Notes: generated by a model not told the origin, from the sequence alone. A stretch of DNA of 64,000 bases from Chitinophaga horti (GCF_022867795.2 NZ_CP107006.1:6163501-6227500); one strand, 5' to 3'; numbered from the stretch's first letter, positions 40,252-49,414 are shown. Translations and numbers: made by a program.

Positions 40252-41181
40252 TTATCGTTGCAAATTCACTTTCACTCCAGCATTCACAAATAAGTTGGCC
40301 CCCAGCCCATAGTACGGGTACTTCGCGAACATCTTCGACAACTTCTTCTCCCCATACCCGAATCTCCGCAACGCCGTAAACCCTGCTCCTCCAAAGAACT
40401 CCACCGGCCCACGCTTCGTATGCAGGTTCAGCCCGAATGGCAATTGCCAGAAGCTCATCAACCTATTGTCGATTGCTGCCGTTTGTTTTACGTCGTAAGT
40501 AAGGACATGCGGCTTAAAGGCAAACTCGGCCTGCCAACGTGGATTAAGCTGGTAGGCGATGCCGATCTTGTAAGCAATGCCCGGGCCCTCGTCCGGCACG
40601 CGGATGTCGAGCTTAAACTTGTTGCCGAAGCGCCAGTCGGCCGTGATGGCAGGCCATACGAGCGGTGTACCGAAGGTATTGTGCACTAATACACCCATCC
40701 CTAAACGAAATTTAGGAGAGAACTGGCGAATGAAGATGACGCCTCCACTCAGGAAAATGTCATTAAAGTCGATCTCCTTAAACCCGGTGTTCAAGCCGCC
40801 GGACAGGAACGCCGCATACGACCATCGCTGGCTGATCGTGGCATAGTATTGCAGTCCCAGGTTGGAGGCGAGCAGCGAGGTGGGGAGTATCGCTTTGTTG
40901 AAACCGGAGCTGCGAAGTACAGAATATCGCCCCCACACACTGGCGCTGAGCATACTTACCTTGCCGGTAGTAGTGTCTATCCGCTGGCGGAGGGTCATGT
41001 TCATGTTCAGGTTAAATTCATTGTGCTGCGTGCTGCCCTTTTGATCTGCACTGTCCAGCGGGGGCAGGTATTTGGAGTCTGGGTGAAAGTAATAAGACGC
41101 GGTAACATCACGCAGCTGCGCATGGGTACCGGCGGCGCAAAGTAGCAAGGCGACGGTGTACAAAAAACGGTGTAATCTCAT
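40252..41181 (-). CDS. Outer membrane beta-barrel protein (DUF6268-like)
   Basis: About 309 aa from the ATG at 41181 (an ATG at 41190 would add three residues). Signal peptide MRLHRFLYTVALLLCAAGTHA, then alternating amphipathic strands with aromatic ends (for example RWSYAAFLSGGLNTGFKE, FRLGMGVLVHNTFGTPLVWP, YKIGIAYQLNPRWQAEFAF) to the C-terminal strand LFVNAGVKVNLQR. It matches uncharacterised Bacteroidota barrels; DUF6268 is the closest recollection and not certain. Function unknown. Confidence 0.65.
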   Translation of the reverse strand: MRLHRFLYTVALLLCAAGTHAQLRDVTASYYFHPDSKYLPPLDSADQKGSTQHNEFNLNMNMTLRQRIDTTTGKVSMLSASVWGRYSVLRSSGFNKAILPTSLLASNLGLQYYATISQRWSYAAFLSGGLNTGFKEIDFNDIFLSGGVIFIRQFSPKFRLGMGVLVHNTFGTPLVWPAITADWRFGNKFKLDIRVPDEGPGIAYKIGIAYQLNPRWQAEFAFKPHVLTYDVKQTAAIDNRLMSFWQLPFGLNLHTKRGPVEFFGGAGFTALRRFGYGEKKLSKMFAKYPYYGLGANLFVNAGVKVNLQR

Positions 41182-41263
41182 GTTGGTCATTTAGACCACA
41201 AAAATGAGATGTCGCCGTCGGGCAAATTATCGGGAAAAGGATTATTACTTTCGAATAACGGAG

Positions 41264-42241
41264 TTAACGCATCTTCTTAGGCGCTACCCCATATTTTTTC
41301 TTGAATACGTCACTGAAGTGGGAGAGGGTGGCGAAGCCGCATTCATAGGCGATTTCGGTCAGGCTTTTATCGTCTTTCTTCAGTTCTTTCAATGCATGCT
41401 CCATACGGGCGTCGCGTAAGAAGGAGAATACTGTTTGCTGGAACAGCTGTTTAAAACCTGCCTTCAGTTTAAACTCATTCAGTCCGTTCAGCTTCGACAG
41501 TTCGGCCAGGGAAGGGGTGTAGGCAATATCGGTGAGCAGCATGTCGCGCACGGCATGCAGTTTTTTAATGTCGTTGGTAGAAAGGCGTAATGTCTCCGCA
41601 GGCCGCTCGTCCTGCTCAAACTGCTCACACTGCAGCGCCAGCAACTCCAGTACCCGCGATTCCATCAGTAGTGACTTGGCAGATGCCTGGTACGGCGTAC
41701 TCCTGAATCCCTTCAATATCTCCAGCATCCGCAGGCTCAGGCGAAAGTTGTGTTTTTCTGAAAGGGAGAAGTTTTTACCGGATACAATGCTGTTGGCAAT
41801 GGTCTCCATGAATCTGCCACCACCATTCGACATGGCGAGGAAACGTTCCGGTGTAAAACTGATGATCGACAAACGCAACGCCTGCTGTTTCTCGAACAGG
41901 GTAAGATCAGTCGCGTAGGCGCTGAACAGCAGGTTGTGCTGCATGGCGGAAATTTCCCAGGTCTGACGTGCCTTCGTAGTGATGGCACCCTTCTCCACGA
42001 AGAACAAACTCACCGTTGTGGGGGCATCAACGGTTCGCACCTGCACCGGTTCCAGGATATTTACATCATGCGTGGCGATGTGGGTGCCACCATAACGAAT
42101 CTCACTCGCCTGGCTTTTCCAGTAAGGCTCGTTGGAGGTGTAGCTGATCTCATTATAGTCGGGACCGGCAAACGGCGCTATGGCCGGCATGTCGGTGCTG
42201 GATAGTACGTCGTTGTGTTTGTTGGAAATGATGACTTTCAT
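41264..42241 (-). CDS. AraC family transcriptional regulator
   Basis: 325 aa from the ATG at 42241. N-terminal cupin-like sensory region (about 1 to 190) and a C-terminal AraC domain with two HTHs: PSLAELSKLNGLNEFKLKAG and SLTEIAYECGFATLSHFSDVF, ending KKKYGVAPKKMR. The HTH pattern is the YSMR/PchR-like group seen in Bacteroidota. It is divergent from another AraC gene across a 100-bp gap. Target genes unknown; the outer-membrane protein gene 80 bp downstream on the same strand is a candidate. Confidence 0.87.
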   Translation of the reverse strand: MKVIISNKHNDVLSSTDMPAIAPFAGPDYNEISYTSNEPYWKSQASEIRYGGTHIATHDVNILEPVQVRTVDAPTTVSLFFVEKGAITTKARQTWEISAMQHNLLFSAYATDLTLFEKQQALRLSIISFTPERFLAMSNGGGRFMETIANSIVSGKNFSLSEKHNFRLSLRMLEILKGFRSTPYQASAKSLLMESRVLELLALQCEQFEQDERPAETLRLSTNDIKKLHAVRDMLLTDIAYTPSLAELSKLNGLNEFKLKAGFKQLFQQTVFSFLRDARMEHALKELKKDDKSLTEIAYECGFATLSHFSDVFKKKYGVAPKKMR

Positions 42242-42342
42242 GTTGGCGGCGGCCGTTTGCCAGGTTAAATGTACAAAAAAGACAGGCAACAGCTCCGTAG
42301 CAGGCCGGTTTTTAGTACATTACTGTGGAATATTCCACCGCA

Positions 42343-43185
42343 ATGATATTTGAAGCCCATTATCCAATTCACCCGTTGCTCCGGAAATACATCCGCTACT
42401 ATTACTTCGTACGGGTACAGCAACCAGATCATCTCAGTAACTATCTTTCCTTCCCAAATACGACTATTCCGGTTAATATCCATAAAAACGTTGACTGTCG
42501 CATAGCAGGCGACCGCGCAACGGTATCCGCCACCCCGGAAACGAAGGTTGTTACCATTTCAAACGGTTTACGCGAAACGCCATTGTACGTAACCTGGAAC
42601 GGTAGTATCGATAAAGTGACGATCGCCTTCACCGCCGTGGGTATCAACCACTTCATCAGTAAAAATCTGCCGGAAGCGGTGAGTGGTCATGCCAATGTAT
42701 TTACCGCCTGGGATGGCAACGACTACACCGCCTGTCTTGATAAGTTCTATGCGGTAACAGATAACCGGCAGCGCGTTAAACTGCTGGAAGACTTCCTCCT
42801 GGGGGTGTACCACCCGTTCGATAAAAGCGCACTGTTGCAGCAAGTTATCGATCGTTTATGCGACTTTTCACAAGAAATGCCTGTCCCGGAAATTGCGCGA
42901 ATGGTCAATATCTCGGAGCGCAGCCTGAACCGGTTGTTTCACTTACACATTGGGTTGTCGCCGGTAGCCTACCGGAAAATTGCCCGATTCCGGCAGTCGC
43001 TGGAAGGTAAGGTCGTGCACGATAAGTTCAAGCGGCTTACAGATATTGGCTACGATAGTCATTATTACGACCAGCCTTATTTTATCAGGATGTGTAATAA
43101 GTTGTCTGGTAAGTCGCCGAAGGCGCTGTTTAAGTCGGTAGATAAGTTGGCGGATAATAATGTGATTTTCGAGTTTATTGGCTGA
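42343..43185 (+). CDS. AraC family transcriptional regulator
   Basis: 280 aa from the ATG at 42343 (MIFEAHYPIHPLLRKYIRYY); a GTG at 42325 is less likely. The N-terminal domain (PIHPLLRKYIRYYYF, GRETPLYVTW-like strands, GINHFISKNLPEAVSG) resembles DUF6597. The C-terminus has one clear HTH (VPEIARMVNISERSLNRLFH) and a second (FKRLTDIGYDSHYYDQPYFI). Two direct repeats GTAGCGCAAA lie just downstream, ahead of an esterase gene that may be its target. Confidence 0.85.
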   Translation: MIFEAHYPIHPLLRKYIRYYYFVRVQQPDHLSNYLSFPNTTIPVNIHKNVDCRIAGDRATVSATPETKVVTISNGLRETPLYVTWNGSIDKVTIAFTAVGINHFISKNLPEAVSGHANVFTAWDGNDYTACLDKFYAVTDNRQRVKLLEDFLLGVYHPFDKSALLQQVIDRLCDFSQEMPVPEIARMVNISERSLNRLFHLHIGLSPVAYRKIARFRQSLEGKVVHDKFKRLTDIGYDSHYYDQPYFIRMCNKLSGKSPKALFKSVDKLADNNVIFEFIG

Positions 43186-43200
43186 AAAGTACAATTTCGC

Positions 43201-43232
43201 GTAGCGCAAATCGCCTTCTTTTGTAGCGCAAA
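43201..43232 (+). promoter_or_regulatory. Direct repeats GTAGCGCAAA, candidate AraC-type operator
   Basis: Identical decamers at 43201-43210 and 43223-43232, 22 bp apart (two helical turns), immediately upstream of the esterase and downstream of an AraC gene. Confidence 0.4.
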
Positions 43233-43241
43233 ATATTGAAG

Positions 43242-44456
43242 ATGACGCTCGTAAAACTACTTACCGCGATATGCCTGCTCCTATCGCTGTCGGCCACTGC
43301 GCAATTTAAACCTGCCGAAACGATCCGTATCGATTCCAAATACTTTCATGATCAACGGGACATAACTGTGCTGCTGCCTCAAGGTTACGAATCCGCGCCG
43401 GGACGCACCTACAAGGTTGTCTATTTGTTCGATGCTCAGAACAGCACATTTACTAACACCTTAATGGCGGTGGGCAACTATCTGTCAACGTTTTCATCAA
43501 CCTTCATATCCCCCTATATCATCGTTGGCATCAAAACAAAAAACCGTCAGTATGAATTTCTGCCCGAAAATCATACCCAGCAACCCTATAGGGATTACTT
43601 TCCGAAAGTGAAGCTTGGCGGTGCCGATACGCTGCTGGCATTTCTCCAAAAAGAAGTGATACCCGAGGTGAACAAACGCTTCCGCACCAACCATTACAAT
43701 GTGGCCATCGGCCATTCGCTCGGTGCAACATTTGCCATTTATAGCCTGATGCATGCGCCGCAACTATTTAATGCGGTAATCGCTATCAGCCCTAATTTAT
43801 ATTATGATGAGGAGCAGCTGCTAAAGGCGTGGAAGCACCGCTGGTCAACGCTTTCGCTTAACAGGAAAATGCTGTACGTGATGTATTCGCAGGAAGGAAA
43901 GTTGGAAAGCCGCTTCTTTCCTGCAAATGAAAAACTGCGTGCTTTTCTGGCGAAGAATAGAAAGCCGGGTTTTCATAGTAAAGTTGAATACCTCCCCGAC
44001 ACAGATCATGGGCTTACCCCGCTGATGGGCATCCCGCGCGGTTTAATGGAGTTAAACAGGCAACTTGTGATCGATGAAACCGTGGAAGGCTTCTATGCAA
44101 AGGATGATCCGCAGTTCCTGGAAAAGCTGAAGCAGTTTTATGCGCAACAGTCTGAAAAAACCGGACTACGCCTCCCAACTGCCGAAGATATCAACCATAT
44201 CGCCTACAACCTTGCTAACTCCGGCAAGATCGCAGAAGCCATACGGGTGGCTGCCTGGGCAGTTGCTTTATATCCACAAGACGCTAATGCGTTCGATACG
44301 CAAGGGGAATTGCTGCAGCGGGATAAGCAGCCAACCGCAGCAAAAGCGGCGTATCAGCAAGGGTTGCAGCTGGTGGAACGGCAGCGGGACTTGCTGGATA
44401 CGGCCACGCATAATTCCCTGAAGCGCGGCTTTGAACGTCGCCTCAGCGCGCTGTAA
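43242..44456 (+). CDS. Exported esterase/alpha-beta hydrolase with C-terminal TPR-like tail
   Basis: 404 aa from the ATG at 43242. Signal peptide MTLVKLLTAICLLLSLSATA, then an esterase-D/Fes-type hydrolase: VYLFDAQNSTF, PENHTQQPYRDYF, the nucleophile elbow VAIGHSLGATFAIY, and a late His in DTDHGLTPLMG. The C-terminal 110 residues are helical with a TPR-like repeat (NHIAYNLANSGKIAEAIRVA, NAFDTQGELLQRDKQPTAAK). Relatives hydrolyse acyl or siderophore esters; substrate unknown. It follows an AraC gene. Confidence 0.82.
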   Translation: MTLVKLLTAICLLLSLSATAQFKPAETIRIDSKYFHDQRDITVLLPQGYESAPGRTYKVVYLFDAQNSTFTNTLMAVGNYLSTFSSTFISPYIIVGIKTKNRQYEFLPENHTQQPYRDYFPKVKLGGADTLLAFLQKEVIPEVNKRFRTNHYNVAIGHSLGATFAIYSLMHAPQLFNAVIAISPNLYYDEEQLLKAWKHRWSTLSLNRKMLYVMYSQEGKLESRFFPANEKLRAFLAKNRKPGFHSKVEYLPDTDHGLTPLMGIPRGLMELNRQLVIDETVEGFYAKDDPQFLEKLKQFYAQQSEKTGLRLPTAEDINHIAYNLANSGKIAEAIRVAAWAVALYPQDANAFDTQGELLQRDKQPTAAKAAYQQGLQLVERQRDLLDTATHNSLKRGFERRLSAL

Positions 44457-44516
44457 CTGAGCAGTAAAATTAATTCCGGTTTGATGTTTGTATTCACAAT
44501 AACAAATGTTACTATC

Positions 44517-44726
44517 ATGAAAAGTCTTACACGCATCGCTATCGCATCCGCCTTCATTACCTTAGGCGCCTGTCATCAGAACTCGCAGAATACGCCCGGT
44601 GTGCCCGACTCATCAGAGATCAGTACCCGGGAAAGCGATTCCTCGCTCATCCATAACAAGCCGGATAGCAGCATGACACCAGGGCCAACGATCGAGAAGG
44701 ATACGGTGCAACACGAAACAGAGTAA
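44517..44726 (+). CDS. Small lipoprotein, hypothetical
   Basis: 69 aa from the ATG at 44517. Signal sequence MKSLTRIAIASAFI with lipobox LGAC, then a hydrophilic, Ser/Asp/Thr-rich tail without recognisable domain (SSEISTRESDSSLIHNKPDS). Probably anchored in a cell envelope membrane. The stop is followed by a perfect 40-bp palindrome. Confidence 0.6.
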   Translation: MKSLTRIAIASAFITLGACHQNSQNTPGVPDSSEISTRESDSSLIHNKPDSSMTPGPTIEKDTVQHETE

Positions 44727-44738
44727 ATAACCTGGGGA

Positions 44739-44778
44739 TATGAGAAAAGACGATCAGCGCTGATCGTCTTTTCTCATA
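44739..44778. terminator. Perfect 40-bp palindrome, probable bidirectional terminator
   Basis: Arms TATGAGAAAAGACGATCAGC and its exact complement meet without a spacer at 44758/44759. A-rich and T-rich arms give a hairpin with a TTTT segment on either strand. It separates the lipoprotein gene from the convergent TPR gene. Confidence 0.65.
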
Positions 44779-44849
44779 CCGCACAAGGGGGCGGACGTCC
44801 GAAGGATCACTGCTTTACCAGCCATTCATAATACCAGTTGATCGGGTTT

Positions 44850-47035
44850 TTACCATTGCCTGATGATAATCCCTTTGGCGATGCCCGTGCCGGATACAGT
44901 GCCGTGGCCGCTGATAATGCTTACTGTTTTTTGTATCCCAGCTTCCAGTTCCTGGTTACCGATACCTGCTTTTACTGTAGCGGAGGATGTAGCCGTAAAA
45001 TCACCTATACCGGCTTTCTTACTCATCTCCAGCTCAAACTCCTGTTTTACCGTAAGTTCGCCGCTAATCGGTTCCTCGTCAACACCAACCGAGCCTTCAA
45101 CACTCGCATTCGCAGTTCCCTTCCAGTCTTTCAGCTCGTTGTTTTCATCCAGTTCATAGGTGAAGTCGCTGCCAATTGCGCCTTTAATTTCCAAAGGACC
45201 AAGTCTTCCTTTAGCACTGGTGCCCGAGTTTATTTTTACGGTGCTGCCAGTATATTTGTTGCCCAATTGTTTGAATGTAATAGCGTTGTCGTTAAATTCG
45301 ATGGTGGCACTGCTGTGGCTGCAGTTAATTTTGTAGGTTACAAAGCCTAAGTCGATTTCCGCCTTGTAATTACAGGCCACATCATCAAACTCCGACAGCT
45401 TGCCCGGCTGGCCTTCTGCCTTCTCCTCACAGCTCGCGTATGCGTTTTTGTAAGTCTGCATATCCAAAGGCTGCAGCTCCTTGTTTTTTTGCAGCCAGAA
45501 CAATTTAAATTGCAGCTCAATTACTCTGAAAGAGTGGATATCTAAAGTAGTATACTGCGCCCAGTACGCAAAGTCGTTTGCATAATGTTTAAAAACGGTG
45601 AGCGCCTCTTCATCATATTCTTTCTTACGCATATTCAGCTTTTTCAGCATGTCGTTAATGGCATCTCTGTGAACAGAGCAGGGTTCATACTCCGAAGGAA
45701 ATTTCCGGTTTTTCCTGATCTCAGTAAGGTCGGACTGCAGTTTCATATAGCTTTCAGTCAGCTTTTTCATCTTTTCCGCATAGTGTCTTTCTAATTGCTT
45801 TACCTGCAAGCCGGCCTTCCGGGCGTACAACGGCTCTATATTCACCGGCGTGGCCTCACCAGTCTGGATGGTTTGCTGAATCGCCGCCATGGCTTTACCG
45901 GCTGTTGCAGAAATAGTTTTTGCGTACAATGCTGTTTCTTCCGCGATCTCCTTTTCCGTTTTGGAGATCGCCTTCTCCACTCCATCATTAAACTGTTCCC
46001 ACATTGGCAACAATGCATTTATTTCTGCGATGCTGTTCGGGTAATCGGGGCGCCTGGTATTGCCTAACCCCAGGGGGTCAGAACTTGGTTTGAAAGGCAC
46101 TCTCAGGTTGATGCTGCCGATCTTTTCTGACAACTTTGCCAGCTTTTCCTCTTTTTCCTTTGTATAAGCATGTTTGATAGACTTTTTTACAAGTTCGGCT
46201 GCCTTTTTGGTGTTGCCTTTGCTTTCCTCAATGGCTGCCTGTGTTAACGTCGCCTGCGGGTGATGTGTATATACATCGGTAACGCTGTCCAGGTAGTTTT
46301 GTGCTCTGGTTAAGTCGCCAAGGCCAAACCAGGCCTGCCCAAGGTTGTTCATCACCGTCGTGTTTCTTCGGAAGCTGGTATTAAGATACTCTAAGATCGG
46401 GATGGCTAAATGCTCTCCATTAAGCATGGTAAGAACGGCCGCGTAGTTGTTCAGCGCGTGGTATTGTGTCGGGTAATCGGCACATACTTTACCCAGCAGA
46501 TAAACGGTTAGTTCCTGATGGCCGCTTGCCCAGAATGCACTGGACATTGCTGCTGCATCGTTACCATTTTTTGCTTTCGCTTTTATTTTCTGATACACTT
46601 TATCGCCCTGCGTTACGGTATTCGCGTCTAAAGTAGTACCAAGTTGTGTTTGTATCGCTTTTACATACGCCGGGATACGGGCCGCAGTTACCCCTTTTGC
46701 AATGGACGCAATCCGGGACGCATCCTTTTTAGGAGCAATACGGTTTTCATCCTCCCAGGCCTCAGCCAGCTTTTTGTCTGAAACACCTGCAAGGTTTTTG
46801 CCTGCACTTTTCATATCCGGCATTTTAATGCCCAGGCTATCCATCATCTTTTTGTCTTCAGGGTCCATATCCTTCATCATTTCATTCATCATACCCTGTG
46901 CGTCTTTCATGGCAGCTTCCAATTCTTTTTGAGTGGGTGCCTTTTCTTTAGCTGGTTTTTTTGAGCCAGTAGTAACGCAGGCAGTAATAAAATGACGACA
47001 ACCAGTAGGGATTTAACTTTGCTGCAATTTTTCAT
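44850..47035 (-). pseudogene. Exported TPR-containing protein with frameshift after the signal peptide
   Basis: The ATG at 47035 begins a signal peptide (MKNCSKVKSLLVVVILLLPA, then LLLAQ) whose frame ends soon after. The 690-aa body continues in the -1 frame from about residue 27 (KKPAKEKAPTQKELEAAMKD) to 44850. The junction is a seven-A run read as A AAA AAC (46962-46956), a classical -1 slippery heptamer; one more A would also restore the frame. The body has TPR-like helices (HALNNYAAVLTML, MNNLGQAWFGLGDLTRAQNY), coiled-coil segments and a C-terminal Gly/Thr-rich beta region. It follows a lipoprotein and a small exported protein in one operon. Function unknown. Confidence 0.75.
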
Positions 47036-47066
47036 GATCGTATCAGGTTAAGGTGATTTCGTCTCG

Positions 47067-48008
47067 TTATTTGCCATATACAAAACCGGTAAAAACACCA
47101 CTGCCCGGCGATTGGGCATCGTTCATAAATAACGCTCTCCCGTTTTTCAAGGCCGAGAAATAGACGTCAAAAGTTTTGGGCCTGCCTTCGATATCGGAAC
47201 ACTGAATCTGCCATTCATTGATGGATTTGAAATTGCCGTTACTTTTTGCCTGAACAAAGGTGGTTTGTCCACCGCTGCTGTTGGCTGCACTTAATTCCCA
47301 GTAGTACGATTGATTTTTGCCAAACACAAAAAACTGTGCGGAAGTATAAGTGCTCGAACCAACAAGCGACCCGGTATAATAACTGTAATAGAAGGTGTTG
47401 CTGCTATACTGGTCGGACCATTTGCCGGTATTATTAATGTCGGTAGCTGCCACTGCGAAGCGGTTATAGCCTAGCATGTTTTGTACTTTGTTTGAAATGG
47501 AGACCGCCGCATAATCATTCGGCACGGCTTCCGGGTCAAAGCCAAACTCATTGATAAAGGCTTGTTTATCCGGCGACACGCATTCTATCCACCCGGCGGC
47601 TTTCCTGTACAGCACTACGAAAACAGATTTACCCGTAGCATTTTCAGTAACGGTTGCCATGCCAAACTCCGGCCTTTCAAAATCGGAAATATAGTCTGAC
47701 TTATAATTCCTGATATTGCTGTAGCGTGGAGCCACCAGTATATTCCAGGCTGCTGCCACCAGCACATCCGGATCTGCCGGAAAAACGGTGCCTTCTTTGG
47801 GGTAATGCAGCAATACTTTCATGTCACCTTTAGTGACCTGTACCCAGTCGGGCTTTATGGTACTGGTCCAGCCATCATTGAAGTTGGTGACGTCGTATTT
47901 GAATGTAACCGGCGGATTGTGAGGTCCGTCTGTCGGTTCGTTTTCTTCTTTTTTGCAGGCCGTAAACATCGACAGCACTGCAAATGCAACTAAAATCATG
48001 ATTTTCAT
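47067..48008 (-). CDS. Putative lipoprotein, hypothetical
   Basis: 313 aa. Signal sequence MKIMILVAFAVLSMFTACKK with a lipobox-like FTAC (Cys18), then a soluble domain rich in aromatic residues (NDGWTSTIKPDWVQVTKGDM, FYYSYYTGSL), and a C-terminus ending GVFTGFVYGK. No family recognised. Located between a small exported protein and the frameshifted TPR protein, on the same strand with short gaps (39 and 31 bp), so probably one operon of exported proteins. Confidence 0.7.
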   Translation of the reverse strand: MKIMILVAFAVLSMFTACKKEENEPTDGPHNPPVTFKYDVTNFNDGWTSTIKPDWVQVTKGDMKVLLHYPKEGTVFPADPDVLVAAAWNILVAPRYSNIRNYKSDYISDFERPEFGMATVTENATGKSVFVVLYRKAAGWIECVSPDKQAFINEFGFDPEAVPNDYAAVSISNKVQNMLGYNRFAVAATDINNTGKWSDQYSSNTFYYSYYTGSLVGSSTYTSAQFFVFGKNQSYYWELSAANSSGGQTTFVQAKSNGNFKSINEWQIQCSDIEGRPKTFDVYFSALKNGRALFMNDAQSPGSGVFTGFVYGK

Positions 48009-48047
48009 TTTTGGAAGAATTTGGGATTGATATAAAGAATGTATGTG

Positions 48048-48338
48048 CTATTCAGGCTCTGTCCGGATCGTGCTGTCAGCTGCCAGGGGCGCTTCAGGTT
48101 CGGGAGCGGACTGGTTCCGGCGTTTCTTGTTTTTTCCTATATCCGTCGCCATCCGTTCAATTTTATGTGAAGTGCTGTCAACAACTTTGTCGGTCGTCTT
48201 GCTGATGGTTCTGTCAATCGTGTTATTTATTTTCCTTTCCACCGTCGACGTCACTTTACTTTTTAGTTTTTTGAGGAACTGCGCCTCGGCGGTACCTGTG
48301 ATCAGCAACACGGTCAGTATCAGAAGGCTCGTTTTCAT
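48048..48338 (-). CDS. Small exported protein, hypothetical
   Basis: 96 aa. Signal peptide MKTSLLILTVLLITGTAEAQ, then a basic, Lys/Thr-rich helix-prone region (FLKKLKSKVTSTVERKINNT, ISKTTDKVVDSTSHKIE) and an acidic, Pro-rich tail. First gene of the lipoprotein/TPR operon. No homologue recognised. Confidence 0.65.
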   Translation of the reverse strand: MKTSLLILTVLLITGTAEAQFLKKLKSKVTSTVERKINNTIDRTISKTTDKVVDSTSHKIERMATDIGKNKKRRNQSAPEPEAPLAADSTIRTEPE

Positions 48339-48516
48339 GGGGTGTTGTCGTTTTGTTCTGAACGAAATTACACGACAGTGTTTGTGGGGTTTCTCCCCTG
48401 AAAAGAGGATTTTTGTGAAATGTGGTTGAAACTGGTAGGGGGCAGGTGATAGCTAATAATTTAGCGGTTCCTATTGGCCGAGTAAAGGCCGAATTATAAA
48501 GGGATTGTGGCTTGTT

Positions 48517-48537
48517 AAAACACTTAACGGGTGTTTT
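48517..48537. terminator. Hairpin AAAACAC/GTGTTTT
   Basis: 7-bp stem around TTAACGG followed by ATTTTATTT. No gene precedes it on the plus strand, so its role is unclear. Confidence 0.35.
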
Positions 48538-48556
48538 ATTTTATTTCGGTTTTGAA

Positions 48557-48586
48557 TTGTTGAGTGCCAGAAAAATCTTAGATTTG
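48557..48586 (+). promoter_or_regulatory. Promoter of the TIR-like unit (TTG-N19-TAGATTTG)
   Basis: TTG at 48557 and TAGATTTG at 48579-48586 with 19 bp between: a full match to the Bacteroidota -33/-7 promoter. Transcription would start at about 48590-48594. Confidence 0.65.
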
Positions 48587-48589
48587 ACT

Positions 48590-48763
48590 ATGAGCAATAT
48601 CGTACTAAAGTCAGCAAAAAGAAAAACTACAGTGTCGCGCTCAAAAGTCAGAGCTGCGGTATCTGCGGCGTTCGCCTCAAAGCCTGCCATTAAATCTGGC
48701 TTTAAAAAGAGTGAGCAACCATCTATAGTTGTATCAAAAACTAAAACCTCCTCAACAATATAG
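48590..48763 (+). CDS. Small basic protein upstream of the TIR-like gene
   Basis: 57 aa from the ATG at 48590 (MSNIVLKSAKRKTTVSRSKV, ending TSSTI). Strongly basic and Ser/Lys-rich, no recognised domain. It begins only 3 bp after the -7 box, so it would be translated from a leaderless or nearly leaderless message; if transcription starts later, this frame is untranslated leader. It precedes the TIR-like gene by 12 bp. Confidence 0.4.
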   Translation: MSNIVLKSAKRKTTVSRSKVRAAVSAAFASKPAIKSGFKKSEQPSIVVSKTKTSSTI

Positions 48764-48775
48764 CTGTTACATTTT

Positions 48776-49402
48776 ATGTTAGCCCCAGCCTACAATGATA
48801 AGGTATTTATCAATTGTCCTTTTGACGATGACTACAGGCCCTTGCTGCACGCAATGATCTATTCCATTTATCGGTGTGGTTTTTTCCCGGTAGCAGCATT
48901 GAGCGAAGATGATGGTACGGATAACAGGCTTGACAAAATCATAAGGTGTATCAGGGGAAGCAGGTATGGAATTCATGATTTATCGCGTACTGAGGTGAAT
49001 GGGAACAATTTGCCCAGGTTTAATATGCCGTTTGAGGCTGGCCTGTTTTACGCTGCGAAATACTTTGGTTCCAAATCAGATAAAGTCAAATTCGGACTTG
49101 TTTTTGAAAAGACAAAGTACCTATATCAGCAGTATATTTCCGATTTAAACGGAATAGATACGAAGGCCCACAAAAACGATCCTGTCGTTGTCTTGGAAAA
49201 GGTTCGTGATTGGCTAAAAACTTCGTCAAAGAGGATCACAGTTCCAGGCAATGCCAAACTTAAGAAAGACTATAACGAGTTTTTAACTAGACTTCCAATC
49301 ATTCTGGAAGACCTGGAACTGGAGTTGGATAGCCTGTTATTCAATGACTATTGCCAGATAGTAGAAGAAGCCGTTAGGGAAAAGTTATCCTGGTCGGAAT
49401 AA
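48776..49402 (+). CDS. TIR/nucleoside 2-deoxyribosyltransferase-like protein
   Basis: 208 aa. The N-terminal 100 residues have the flavodoxin-like order of this superfamily: VFINCPFDDDY (10 to 20), YRCGFFPVAALSEDDG, RLDKIIRCIRGSRYGIHDLS (51 to 70), and FNMPFEAGLFYAAKYFG with E87 in the position of the catalytic glutamate of TIR and deoxyribosyltransferase enzymes. The C-terminal half is helical (DNDPVVVLEKVRDWLK-like, LEDLELELDSLL). Proteins with this core are widespread and mostly uncharacterised. NAD- or nucleotide-cleaving activity and a defence role are inference. AT-richer than neighbours, beside a tRNA gene. Confidence 0.6.
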   Translation: MLAPAYNDKVFINCPFDDDYRPLLHAMIYSIYRCGFFPVAALSEDDGTDNRLDKIIRCIRGSRYGIHDLSRTEVNGNNLPRFNMPFEAGLFYAAKYFGSKSDKVKFGLVFEKTKYLYQQYISDLNGIDTKAHKNDPVVVLEKVRDWLKTSSKRITVPGNAKLKKDYNEFLTRLPIILEDLELELDSLLFNDYCQIVEEAVREKLSWSE

Positions 49403-49414
49403 TTGTCAGAAAAG

